Assembly (NCBI GenBank): GCA_913020445.1
Contig: CAJWAR010000025.1
Location: forward strand, 1 to 59,692
Reading direction: 5' to 3'
Source of the DNA: an uncultured Rhodospirillaceae bacterium
GTDB taxonomy: Bacteria; Pseudomonadota; Alphaproteobacteria; Rhodospirillales; UBA2165
Length of the DNA: 59,692 nucleotides
Shown here: piece after piece, positions 35,636 to 48,496 of the stretch
Position numbering within the stretch: the first letter of the stretch is position 1
Layout: each line of letters begins with the position of its first letter
Program-made: the position numbers and the translations under genes
Notes under the pieces: model-generated
Databases searched by the model: none
What the model was told of the DNA's origin: nothing
Seen by the model: only the letters and a program-made list of their open reading frames with translations

Positions 35636-37273
35636 GTGAATAAGTGGCTTATTGGCACACTTGTTGGTTTGGTTATTCTGCTGGGAGGCGTGGCGTTTTT
35701 CCTGGTTAAACAGGATACAGACCTCGTCCAAGAAGCAAAACGGGCAGCGTTGGCAAAGGCCGAGCAAAAAAAACCACCTGCTTTTATAGATATGACAACT
35801 CAGCAAGCCGGCAAAAGCGCGCTTGCCAATTTGACAGTTAGTAAAACTTCACAACCATCGTTGCAGACCGTCGATTATGGCACCCTTGCTGTCAGAGTTT
35901 CAAATGGTAAAAATTTCGGCAAACTGTTAAGCGGATTTTACAATCGGCCGGTATCTCTAATTGTTGTGACAGGGCAAATTGTTGCGGCACAAAACGCGAT
36001 GCCGGCAACACCAATTCTTATATTAAAATTAGCAGATCCGAAAAATGCCGTTTTCGATCAATTATATAGCGCCAACGGCCGAGTCCTGTCTCACGCTAAA
36101 ACCACATCAGGCGGGGCCGCCGACATCGCCCTCGACATTCACTATCTGGATCAGGAAATATCGGTGAAGGATCTTCAATTTATTCTCACCACCACTCAGC
36201 GCTGGTCTGAAGAAATAGCTTTGTGGTCCCCTGTGCTTGCCGCAAAATGGGACAACGACAGCCGAAAATTGGCAGCACTTTTCAAACGGCATCGCGCCAA
36301 GTTTTATGACAATTTGATGCAACTCCATATCGGACCGGAACAGAAAAATTTATGGGGCCGGAAAATCAGCTTAAAAAATGACCCTGCCGTCGCCATCGAA
36401 CTTATGCCGGATCTGCTATCGGCACGGTTTGTCAGCCGGACTTCCGATAATTCCGTTACCGTGAAAACCGGTGAGATTGATCGGTTATTGAAGCGGCTCG
36501 GGCCCAAAACCGAAGAATTGCACGTTAGTTTTTGGTTGAATGAAGGTGAAGGATTTGTCGATACCTGTCGTGATCTAAGTTCGGCCATGGCAGAGGTCGC
36601 CGGCCTGGGTGTTACTGATACATCGCTAATATTGTGGACGTTAATCCATCGCCATGCGTGGTTCGCCAAGAATATTGACTATCAAACAGACTGTCTGAAT
36701 GAGGCCCAGTCCTCAGCGTTGAACAACCTTGGGCTGGAATTGCCGACCAAGGCCAACACCCGGCAATCCACACCTAAGACCGCCAAAATGAATTCTTCCC
36801 TGGCAACACTTGTCAATATGTTGCGCCGGGGTGACGCAGAAATTGCCAAGGCAAAACTCGGTTCCTTGATTGCTGAAAAATCCAGCCTGCTGGATCGCGC
36901 CGGTTTCTGGTTGTTTGGCGAAAACGTTAAGCAAAATGCCAGCGGCCGGATACTCGAATCGGCTGATCAAGCGGCGACCATGGAGCAATTGCTGACTTTA
37001 CCGGTCTCGCATTTTGGCTGTTTTAGCCGCGGTGATGGCCTCAAGGGCCGCCACCGCACAACCCTCGCCCAGTTCGATTCTTCCACCGAGTTATGGGAGC
37101 TAGAATTTGCCTTCAACGCTAAAGGTAAGATTGCCGGCGTCACCCTCAATGAAGCTGACAATGAGACCATATGCCGGGCGATTGGCGACCGCCGGTCAGG
37201 TAAGAACGCCTGTTATTTTGCCCGCCGGTCCAAACAGTTTCCGATGATTGCCCGGGCCAAGTGTGGGGGCTAA
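35636..37273 (+). CDS. Membrane-anchored protein of unknown function
   Basis: 545 residues with one N-terminal membrane segment (residues 4-24) and the rest probably periplasmic. The GTG start has GGGGAGG 5 nt upstream. I recognise no domain. Four cysteines cluster in the C-terminal third (CFSRGDG, ETICRAIG, NACYFARR, AKCGG), which may form disulfides. Its end overlaps or abuts the ferredoxin-MBL gene, so the two probably share a transcript. The 270-nt gap upstream separates it from the divergent GGDEF gene; no clear promoter could be assigned there. Confidence 0.65.
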   Translation: MNKWLIGTLVGLVILLGGVAFFLVKQDTDLVQEAKRAALAKAEQKKPPAFIDMTTQQAGKSALANLTVSKTSQPSLQTVDYGTLAVRVSNGKNFGKLLSGFYNRPVSLIVVTGQIVAAQNAMPATPILILKLADPKNAVFDQLYSANGRVLSHAKTTSGGAADIALDIHYLDQEISVKDLQFILTTTQRWSEEIALWSPVLAAKWDNDSRKLAALFKRHRAKFYDNLMQLHIGPEQKNLWGRKISLKNDPAVAIELMPDLLSARFVSRTSDNSVTVKTGEIDRLLKRLGPKTEELHVSFWLNEGEGFVDTCRDLSSAMAEVAGLGVTDTSLILWTLIHRHAWFAKNIDYQTDCLNEAQSSALNNLGLELPTKANTRQSTPKTAKMNSSLATLVNMLRRGDAEIAKAKLGSLIAEKSSLLDRAGFWLFGENVKQNASGRILESADQAATMEQLLTLPVSHFGCFSRGDGLKGRHRTTLAQFDSSTELWELEFAFNAKGKIAGVTLNEADNETICRAIGDRRSGKNACYFARRSKQFPMIARAKCGG

Positions 37274-37278
37274 ATGCG

Positions 37279-38175
37279 GTGGCTAAATCCTCCCTTCGGC
37301 TGGCGGAAAATGTTGAAGGAAATTTTTTTGTTGATCGGACCTGCATCGATTGCTCGACCTGCAACTGGCTAGCACCGGAAAGTTTTAGCGGGGCAGCGAG
37401 TTTTTCTTTCGTGCAGCGCCAACCAAGTTCTCCGGCAGCAATCCGCCAGGCCCAAAAAGCGCTGATATCGTGTCCCGTGGGCGCGATTGGTACTGAACAA
37501 AAAACCAGTATCGATAACGAACTGCGTTTTCCCGATCTGATCTCTGAAAATGTGTTCCATTGCGGCTATCATTCTGAAAGCAGTTTTGGCGCCACCAGTT
37601 ATTTCATTCAACGCGAGGCAGGCAATGTGATGGTGGATTCGCCTCGCTTTGCCGGTGCTTTGGTTAAGCAGATAGAGCAAATGGGCGGCCTTGATATTAT
37701 GTTTCTCACCCATCGGGACGATATCGCTGATCACCAAAAATTTGCTGATCATTTCGGCTGTGAGCGCTTTATCCATGTTGAGGATGCGGTTTCCAGCGCC
37801 CGTAGCGTGGAACATAAAATCGCCGGTGGTGAGCCGTTTGAAATCGATGACGAATTGCTGGTGCTGCCGGTGCCTGGACATACCAGAGGTTCGGCCTGTC
37901 TGTTATACCGGGAAAGCTTTCTTTTTACCGGTGATCATCTCGCCTGGAACATTGACGCTCAAAACCTCCGCGCCTTTCGCACCGCCTGCTGGTATGATTG
38001 GAGCATTCAAACGATCTCGATGACGACACTGCAGAACTATACTTTCGAATGGGTGCTGCCGGGTCATGGCCGGCGAATTAACCTGCCAACCGCCGAGATG
38101 CGAAAATCATTAGAAAAATGTATTAAGTGGATGGGTAAAACCGGCTCTGGCACCGCCATAGAGCAAGTATCCTAA
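37279..38175 (+). CDS. Fusion of a ferredoxin-like domain and a metallo-beta-lactamase-fold hydrolase
   Basis: About 298 residues. The N-terminal domain has C22-x2-C25-x2-C28 and C65-P, the ligand pattern of a single [4Fe-4S] ferredoxin. The C-terminal part is an MBL fold: THRDDIADH, GHTRGSACLLY, FTGDHLAW and LPGHGR. The first metal motif reads H-R-D-D-x-x-D-H instead of the usual HxHxDH, so the metal site is modified. Similar fusions exist in plants and cyanobacteria, but I do not know the reaction. I used GTG 37279 with GGGGG 9 nt upstream; a GTG at 37261 is also possible. It follows an unknown membrane-anchored protein. Confidence 0.75.
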   Translation: MAKSSLRLAENVEGNFFVDRTCIDCSTCNWLAPESFSGAASFSFVQRQPSSPAAIRQAQKALISCPVGAIGTEQKTSIDNELRFPDLISENVFHCGYHSESSFGATSYFIQREAGNVMVDSPRFAGALVKQIEQMGGLDIMFLTHRDDIADHQKFADHFGCERFIHVEDAVSSARSVEHKIAGGEPFEIDDELLVLPVPGHTRGSACLLYRESFLFTGDHLAWNIDAQNLRAFRTACWYDWSIQTISMTTLQNYTFEWVLPGHGRRINLPTAEMRKSLEKCIKWMGKTGSGTAIEQVS

Positions 38176-38193
38176 ACAGTTGAAAGAAGTTTT

Positions 38194-38733
38194 ATGTTTC
38201 ACGTCTATTTATCCGGTCCGGATATTTTTCTGCCCAACAGCAAAGATATCGATACCAACAAAAAGGCAATCTGTGAACGTTACGGCATGGAGGGCGTTTC
38301 ACAATTAGATATGGCTGATGAGCGGTCTTTTAGCGGAGATGCCAAAATGGCCAGCGAGATTTTCGAGCAAACGCGGGAACTGATCTCGAGTTGTGACCTG
38401 CTGATCGCAAATATGTCGCCCTTTCGGGGTCCCAGCCTGGAGGCCGGCACAGCGCTTGAAATGGGAATTATGCTGGGGCTCGGCAAACCGGTTCTCGGCT
38501 ATTGTCTTAATCAGGAAGATTACGCTGCACGGCTGATGCGCCTGCATGATGTGTTTGAATTACCCCTCAACGAAGCGAGCGGTGATCTCCAGGCGCCGGA
38601 TGGTTTGGTGGTAGAAAATTTCGGGTTGAGCGAAGGCGCGCTGGTCAGCGGTGCGGTGCAGGCAGCGAATATTTCGATCGCCGAAGATTTTGAAAGCGCA
38701 GTTCGTTGGGGCCGACGGCTTTTGGCAGATTAA
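38194..38733 (+). CDS. Nucleoside 2-deoxyribosyltransferase-like protein
   Basis: 179-residue cytoplasmic enzyme of the nucleoside deoxyribosyltransferase family. The active-site segment SSCDLLIANMSPFRGPSLEAGTALEMG contains the expected Asp and the catalytic Glu (GTALEMG). YLSGPDIFLPN opens the fold. It transfers or hydrolyses deoxyribose or hydroxymethyl-type nucleotides; the exact substrate is not clear. It lies 18 nt after the ferredoxin-MBL gene and could belong to the same transcript. Confidence 0.82.
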   Translation: MFHVYLSGPDIFLPNSKDIDTNKKAICERYGMEGVSQLDMADERSFSGDAKMASEIFEQTRELISSCDLLIANMSPFRGPSLEAGTALEMGIMLGLGKPVLGYCLNQEDYAARLMRLHDVFELPLNEASGDLQAPDGLVVENFGLSEGALVSGAVQAANISIAEDFESAVRWGRRLLAD

Positions 38734-38745
38734 ATTAATCCACGC

Positions 38746-39153
38746 TTAAGCCGCCAGAACCCCAACATAACCGGCCTGACCGTAATTCATAATTCGATGA
38801 TCCGCCGTAACCACCCGGCCGCCGCACAGCCGCGCCGTCGCGACAATCATCCGATCCGCCTGATCGCCTTTGAACGATCCTGGCAGATTAACCGCTTCAA
38901 CAGCTATTTCTGATGTCATCGGCTGGACGGATAATCCCGGCGCCGATAACGCATCCGCCACCCAGTGCGCACAGGGCTTGGCGAGCACGACAAGTCCCCG
39001 CTTTTCCCACATCGCAACTTCCCAAACCGACGCGGCGGGAACGGTGACTTTGCCTGCTTGGGCAGCCTCTTCGATGATGGCGACAGTCTGATTGCTCATT
39101 GCTTCAATTCCTGAGACCAGCCAAACCCAGACATGTGTATCCAATATCAGCAT
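38746..39153 (-). CDS. vapC: PIN-domain toxin (VapC type)
   Basis: 135-residue PIN-domain ribonuclease, the toxin half of a toxin-antitoxin pair. The acidic residues expected for the Mg2+ site are D5 (LDTHVW), E45 (WEV), D100 (DRMIVATA) and D118 (TADHR). I chose the Met at 39153, which begins MLILDTHVW; the frame extends to 39195 but overlaps the antitoxin. The antitoxin gene lies just upstream, with about 10 nt between them. Confidence 0.85.
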   Translation of the reverse strand: MLILDTHVWVWLVSGIEAMSNQTVAIIEEAAQAGKVTVPAASVWEVAMWEKRGLVVLAKPCAHWVADALSAPGLSVQPMTSEIAVEAVNLPGSFKGDQADRMIVATARLCGGRVVTADHRIMNYGQAGYVGVLAA

Positions 39154-39163
39154 ACATTTGTGC

Positions 39164-39394
39164 TTAACTCGCCGCCTCTCTGGCTGAACCGACAATATCG
39201 CCGGCCAAAGTTACCGATCCTTTGAGCCAGCCAAAGGGCGAACCAGGCTGTTCTTTGACCGGCACCAACCGCGCCACCGGTTTGCCATGCTTGGTGACGG
39301 TAACGCTACGGCGGTCTTGGGCCACGTCGTCCATAACCTTCAGACACGTTGCTTTAAATTCACCGGCGGGGAGTTCTCGCTCTATATTGTCCAT
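39164..39394 (-). CDS. Phd/YefM-family antitoxin
   Basis: 76-residue antitoxin. GEFKATCLKVMDDVAQDRRSVTVTKHGKPVARLVPV is the Phd/YefM DNA-binding region, and the tail binds the toxin. It is translated first, as usual for these operons, and probably represses its own promoter upstream of 39394. The neighbouring 205 nt up to 39599 hold no gene; there is a perfect CACCTAGGTG palindrome at 39494-39503. Confidence 0.85.
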   Translation of the reverse strand: MDNIERELPAGEFKATCLKVMDDVAQDRRSVTVTKHGKPVARLVPVKEQPGSPFGWLKGSVTLAGDIVGSAREAAS

Positions 39395-39599
39395 TTATTA
39401 TCACCATAGTCATTTTTATTTGACCATGTAATAGCAGAAGACTTTAAAAGCATCAACCTTAAATCTGATCAAATTTGAATTCGGCCAGGTTTCCACCTAG
39501 GTGCAAGAATGTTGAGCAGTCGTCCGAAGATGATTCAAACTTCAGCGGCTCGACAATGCAGCACTATCGTCACAGGACCTATATATTCTCAGAAAATTA

Positions 39600-40067
39600 T
39601 TATTCAGGGTTTCGGCAGAGGATTACATTTACGTTTTTGGTGCTCATAACCACAACTTCATCCTGATTGAGAATTTCGGTAAAGGTTTTTACGATGCCAC
39701 GGTCAGGTTTCGTCCGTGACCGTCTGGTCTCCAATGTGGTGACGCGAAACGTTAAAGTATCGCCTGGGCGAACCGGCGCCAGCCAGCGCACTTCATCCAA
39801 TCCAGGCGAGGCAATGCTTGAAACTTCAGCTAAGAAGTTTTGGGCAAAATACCGCATCATTAAACTACCGGTGAGCCAGCCGCTGGCAATGAGACCATTA
39901 AAAGGACCGGCAGCGGCTTTTTCAGCATCAATATGAATGCTCTGTGGATCATAAGACCGGGCGAAATTTATCATTTCCTCTTCATCAACCGTGACACTGC
40001 CTAAAATTTTGACATCGCCAGCCCTGTAATCTTCGAAATAACGGTCGCTATTTATAGTTTTGGTCAT
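39600..40067 (-). CDS. MaoC-family (R)-specific hydratase
   Basis: 155-residue hot-dog-fold protein. The hydratase motif Y-D-P-Q-S-I-H-I-D carries the catalytic Asp and His, followed by FNGLIASGWLTGSL, typical of MaoC. Such enzymes hydrate enoyl-CoA or mesaconyl-type substrates. It lies 25 nt downstream of purU in the same direction and may be the last gene of the methionine/one-carbon operon, although its role there is not obvious. Confidence 0.85.
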   Translation of the reverse strand: MTKTINSDRYFEDYRAGDVKILGSVTVDEEEMINFARSYDPQSIHIDAEKAAAGPFNGLIASGWLTGSLMMRYFAQNFLAEVSSIASPGLDEVRWLAPVRPGDTLTFRVTTLETRRSRTKPDRGIVKTFTEILNQDEVVVMSTKNVNVILCRNPE

Positions 40068-40092
40068 ATTCCTTCGCCAACTTCATAAGCTT

Positions 40093-40947
40093 CTATCTGA
40101 AAACGATGGTGCGATGGCCGTTGAGCAGCACGCGATCTTCGAGGACGGCTCTAATTCCCCGCGCCAGCACCTGACTTTCAACGTCGCGGCCGACGGCGGC
40201 CAGGTCATCCGGCGTTTGGGTATGATCTACCCGCTCGACGGCTTGCGAAATAATCGGTCCCTCGTCCAAATCTTCGGTGACAAAATGTGCCGTCGCGCCA
40301 ATTATTTTAACGCCCCGCGCATGGGCCTGATGATAGGGTTTGGCGCCCTTGAAGCCCGGCAGGAAGGAATGATGAATATTGATCACCCGTGGAAATAACT
40401 TGGCGATGAACTCAGGCGTCAAAATTTGCATGTAGCGGGCGAGGATAACTAAATCCGTATCGGTATCTTCAATGATCTTTAACAAAGCGGCTTCTTGATC
40501 CTGCTTGGTTTCCTTGTTAACCGGCAAGTGATGATAGGGAATGTCATGCCAATCGGCGAGCGGCTTTAAATCCGGATGGTTTGAGACAATCGCGGTTACT
40601 TCCATCGGCATCGCGCCGATGCGGTAACGGTAGAGCAAATCGTTGAGGCAATGCTCGGCTTTCGACACCATGATCAGCACGCGTTTTTTATCGGCTTTGT
40701 TGCGCATGTGCCACTCCATATCGAAGCTATCAGCAACCGCTTGAAAGGCGGCGCACACATCGTCCGCCGATAGGCCATGCTGGTCGATCCGGAACACCAT
40801 GCGGCCAAAAAACCGCGCCGTTTCGGCATCGGCGAAATGCGCGGTCTTGGTGATAAAGCAATTAAGCTCCGCCAGACAGCCGGTCGTCGCGGCGACGATG
40901 CCGGCTTTGTCGGGGCAGCTCATGGTCAAAACATATTCAGGTGTCAC
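40093..40947 (-). CDS. purU: Formyltetrahydrofolate deformylase (PurU)
   Basis: 284-residue enzyme that hydrolyses 10-formyl-THF to formate and THF. The N-terminal ACT domain (LTMSCPDKAGIVAATTGCL) senses methionine or glycine in known members. The catalytic part has INIHHSFLPGFKGAKPYHQA with the catalytic His, and TEDLDEGPII with the catalytic Asp. It lies 27 nt downstream of metH. In this setting it would balance one-carbon units between purine and methionine use. Confidence 0.93.
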   Translation of the reverse strand: MTPEYVLTMSCPDKAGIVAATTGCLAELNCFITKTAHFADAETARFFGRMVFRIDQHGLSADDVCAAFQAVADSFDMEWHMRNKADKKRVLIMVSKAEHCLNDLLYRYRIGAMPMEVTAIVSNHPDLKPLADWHDIPYHHLPVNKETKQDQEAALLKIIEDTDTDLVILARYMQILTPEFIAKLFPRVINIHHSFLPGFKGAKPYHQAHARGVKIIGATAHFVTEDLDEGPIISQAVERVDHTQTPDDLAAVGRDVESQVLARGIRAVLEDRVLLNGHRTIVFR

Positions 40948-40974
40948 GGCAACCTCAAACGTCGAAAATCAAAA

Positions 40975-45589
<4,615 letters not shown>

Positions 45590-46516
45590 CTAATTCTTAA
45601 TGCCACGCCAAAGAGCGACAGTCAGTTGTCCTCCCGGCAGATGTACGGGCGATTTAAATTGCAGGCCATTTCTTTGAAACCAATGAGCAAATTCCCCATC
45701 GGAAAAACCAAGTCGGCGATGATGATATTTTTTTCTGAGTTCTTCCAAACTATGCGGCGCGAAATCGATGACCAGCAATTTACCGCCAGGCCGCAGGACC
45801 CGGGCCGCTTCAGCAATCACTTTTGCCGGCTCATCGGCAAAATGCAGAACCATATGCAGGCTTGCCGCATCGTAATTCTGATCAGAGAAGGGCATTTGGT
45901 ACATATCGCCTTGACGAAGCTGGCAATTTTTTAGCTTTGCGCGATCGAGATTGTCGCGGGCGATGGCCAGCATTTCATACGATTGATCAATACCATCCGC
46001 CGATTGGAATTGGGGCGCAATCAGCTCCAGCATACGCCCCGTCCCGGTGCCAATATCGAGAAATTTTTCGCCTGGGTTTTCGAGCAATATATCGGTGATG
46101 GCCCGCTCAACATCTGCTGCATCAACATGCAACGCTCTGATTTTATCCCAGTGCATGGCATTCCGACGAAAATAATCGGTCGCAGCTTTACTCCGCTCAG
46201 CCTTAACTTCTTCCAGGCGGCTCTGATCCAAAGCTATCATCGCATCATCTTCAGGGATGAGTGACAGCAAATGTTCGGCGAGAGAAGCCGCATTTTCGTC
46301 CGGCTGAAAGCGATAAAACATCCAGCTGCCTTCACGCAGTTTTTGCAACAAGCCGGCATCGCACAATAATTTTAAATGGCGCGACACCCGGGGCTGAGAC
46401 TGGCCAAGAATTTGCACGAGTTCACTGACCGTGAACTCGCCTTTCGAACAAAGCGCCAATAAACGCAGCCGCGTCGGCTCCGCCATTGCTTTCAAGGTTG
46501 CAATTAATTCATCCAT
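45590..46516 (-). CDS. ArsR-family regulator fused to a SAM-dependent methyltransferase (SahR-like)
   Basis: 308-residue fusion. Residues 1-100 form an ArsR winged helix: KAMAEPTRLRLLALCSKGEFTVSELVQILGQSQPRVSRHLKLLC, with no visible metal-binding cysteine box. The rest is a class I methyltransferase with FLDIGTGTGRMLELIAP and LLVIDFAPH. Proteobacterial regulators of this design upstream of metF or metH are known as SahR, which responds to S-adenosylhomocysteine, so control of the methionine operon is the likely role. The fused domain may bind SAM or SAH. I used ATG 46516; GTG at 46531 is also open but has no ribosome binding site. A palindrome 38 nt upstream is the likely operator. Confidence 0.88.
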   Translation of the reverse strand: MDELIATLKAMAEPTRLRLLALCSKGEFTVSELVQILGQSQPRVSRHLKLLCDAGLLQKLREGSWMFYRFQPDENAASLAEHLLSLIPEDDAMIALDQSRLEEVKAERSKAATDYFRRNAMHWDKIRALHVDAADVERAITDILLENPGEKFLDIGTGTGRMLELIAPQFQSADGIDQSYEMLAIARDNLDRAKLKNCQLRQGDMYQMPFSDQNYDAASLHMVLHFADEPAKVIAEAARVLRPGGKLLVIDFAPHSLEELRKKYHHRRLGFSDGEFAHWFQRNGLQFKSPVHLPGGQLTVALWRGIKN

Positions 46517-46553
46517 AATCCACTTGACCACTTATTTATCTTGCAATATAAAG

Positions 46554-46573
46554 ATATAAAGATTTCTTTATAT
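46554..46573. promoter_or_regulatory. Palindromic operator, probably for the ArsR-methyltransferase regulator
   Basis: ATATAAAGA-TT-TCTTTATAT, a perfect inverted repeat with 9-nt arms, 38 nt upstream of the regulator start. A further half-site (ATATAAAGAT) overlaps it on the gene side. AT-rich palindromes of this type are the usual ArsR-family operators. Autoregulation of the whole metF-metH operon is likely. The rest of the 409-nt gap up to 46925 is AT-rich and holds no gene that I can support; it should contain the promoter of mlaA. Confidence 0.65.
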
Positions 46574-46925
46574 TAATTCAAGCTTTTAATTTATTATATC
46601 ATTCCCATGTATATAGTGATGATGAGTTAGCAGGAGAGACCTATTCGAAAGCGGAGAAAACCAGTTCGACAATAAAGTGGAATTTCAGCGTAGCGCCAAA
46701 TAATGAGCCGAGAGTGTTGCGAAAATACAACATACTTGGCTAACGCGAAATTTAATTGGGTTTTTGGAAGTGATTTTTTAACTTGAACGCTGTAATTTCT
46801 GTGTAGAGTGTTTAAAATTATGTCAAAACAGGGTGGAAAATTGTAATCCGTTATTAAGGTTATTTCCTCAAGATGTTGGGTAATTAATTTATTTTTGCAC
46901 TAGGTTTGGTGTATACGCTTAGTGG

Positions 46926-47843
46926 ATGGAGAAATTGGTTCCAAAGTTGGTTGGCTTTTGGTGGCAACAAAAACAGAAAGAGAAGTCGGTGCGCGGAAAC
47001 ATAAAATCATTTTTAAGAGTATCAGTGCTTTTGTTGGCGGTTTTCACCTTAGCAAGCTGTGCCTCAGCACCCAGTAACGATCCTGAAGCACTAACTGAAT
47101 ATAGTAAGATCAATGACCCTGCCGAACCAACTAACCGATTTATTTTTGGTTTTAACCAAGGTCTCGATAAAGCAATCATCAAACCTGTAACGGCCCTTTA
47201 TCGTGCAATTTTCCCAGATGTCGTCCGCAATGGCGTTCACAATTTCCTCAACAATTTAAAAACACCAGTCGTGCTGGCTAATGATATTCTGCAAGGTGAA
47301 GCTGAACGCGCCGGCGATACAGTAATTAGGTTTGCGATCAACTCGACCGTCGGCATCGCTGGTTTCCGCGATCAGGCAGCCGATTGGGGGTGGGAGCCGC
47401 ATGAAGAGGACTTTGGCCAAACCTTAGCTGTGTGGGGTGTTGGTGAAGGACCTTACATTATGCTGCCATTGTTTGGGCCATCCAATCCACGGGATGCGAT
47501 TGGCAAGGTGGTTGACTTTTTCTTGGACCCCATCAATTGGTGGGCAGAAAATTCTGACAATGATTGGGTCCCATTGACGCGCACACTTATCAACGGCATC
47601 GATACCCGCGACCAACTATGGGACGTTCTCGACGATCTGGAAAAATCTTCGATCGATTTCTATGCCGCGATTCGCAGTCTTTATCGCCAGCGCCGCAACG
47701 AAGATATCTCTAATGGCACCGGCTCTAAAAATAACGAGACGCCAAATTTCTCCGACAATTTTGAGCTCGATGATCCCAGCGATCAGCCCGCCGATAATAG
47801 TTCAAAAATCGTTTCTGGAAAAAATTCCGGTACCGCAAAATGA
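46926..47843 (+). CDS. mlaA: MlaA/VacJ-family lipoprotein
   Basis: 305-residue outer-membrane lipoprotein that removes mislocalised phospholipid from the outer leaflet. The lipobox LASC puts the lipidated Cys at residue 45. After it comes the family core NDPAEPTNRFIFGFNQGLDKAIIKPVTALYR, then INSTVGIAGFRDQAADWG and GPYIMLPLFGPSNPRDAIG. The leader of 44 residues is long; a GTG at 46989 would give a more usual 23-residue signal peptide. It overlaps the MlaC-like gene by 4 nt, so they act together. Confidence 0.92.
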   Translation: MEKLVPKLVGFWWQQKQKEKSVRGNIKSFLRVSVLLLAVFTLASCASAPSNDPEALTEYSKINDPAEPTNRFIFGFNQGLDKAIIKPVTALYRAIFPDVVRNGVHNFLNNLKTPVVLANDILQGEAERAGDTVIRFAINSTVGIAGFRDQAADWGWEPHEEDFGQTLAVWGVGEGPYIMLPLFGPSNPRDAIGKVVDFFLDPINWWAENSDNDWVPLTRTLINGIDTRDQLWDVLDDLEKSSIDFYAAIRSLYRQRRNEDISNGTGSKNNETPNFSDNFELDDPSDQPADNSSKIVSGKNSGTAK

Positions 47844-48472
47844 ACATCAGCCGTCGCGGTTTTATTGCCGCAGCATTTGGGTTTTGGGTGTGCGTTGCCA
47901 CACCTTTCCCACCAGCACAAGCTGACGCGTTTACCGATGGTGCACAAAAATTTATCGGTGCCCTGGGTGATCGAGCGCAAAATTCGTTGCTCGTCAAAAA
48001 TATAACTCTCGAAGAACGCCAAACACGATTTCGCGAATTGATGCTCGACACTTTCGATCTCCATGGTGTCGGCAAATGGGTATTGGGGCGTTATTGGCGC
48101 CGCGCGTCACGTAATGAGCGCCAACAATATCTGAAATTGTTCGAAGATTTTATTATTGCGACTTACACCAAACGCTTCAAAGCCTACACGGACGCTAAAT
48201 TACAGATCAACAATACGACCAGCAAAAAAAGTTCGGCCTTTGTAAAATCCCAGATCAACCGCTCAAGCGCCAAGCCCATACGAATTGTATGGCGGGTTAA
48301 ATTTACCGACGGCAAATATCAAATCGTTGATATTGTCGTTGAAGGCGTTAGCTGGATTCAGACCCAGCGCTCTGAGTTTGTTTCCGTTATCCGCAATAGC
48401 GACGGTAAGGTTTCCGGACTGATCGACGCCCTCATTAAAAAGATCGCCTTTCTCAAATCTTCCGCCGGCTAA
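47840..48472 (+). CDS. mlaC: MlaC/Ttg2D-family phospholipid-binding periplasmic protein
   Basis: 210-residue protein with a signal peptide (residues 1-30, PFPPAQADA). The MlaC fold is seen in TLEERQTRFRELMLDTFDLHGVGKWVLGRYWRRAS, IATYTKRFKAYTD and VEGVSWIQTQRSEFVSVI. It shuttles phospholipid between the MlaA complex and the inner membrane. The inner-membrane MlaFEDB complex is not in this window. It overlaps mlaA by ATGA. Confidence 0.92.
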   Translation: MNISRRGFIAAAFGFWVCVATPFPPAQADAFTDGAQKFIGALGDRAQNSLLVKNITLEERQTRFRELMLDTFDLHGVGKWVLGRYWRRASRNERQQYLKLFEDFIIATYTKRFKAYTDAKLQINNTTSKKSSAFVKSQINRSSAKPIRIVWRVKFTDGKYQIVDIVVEGVSWIQTQRSEFVSVIRNSDGKVSGLIDALIKKIAFLKSSAG

Positions 48473-48496
48473 GCCCAAGTCACTAAGCCCTGGCCT

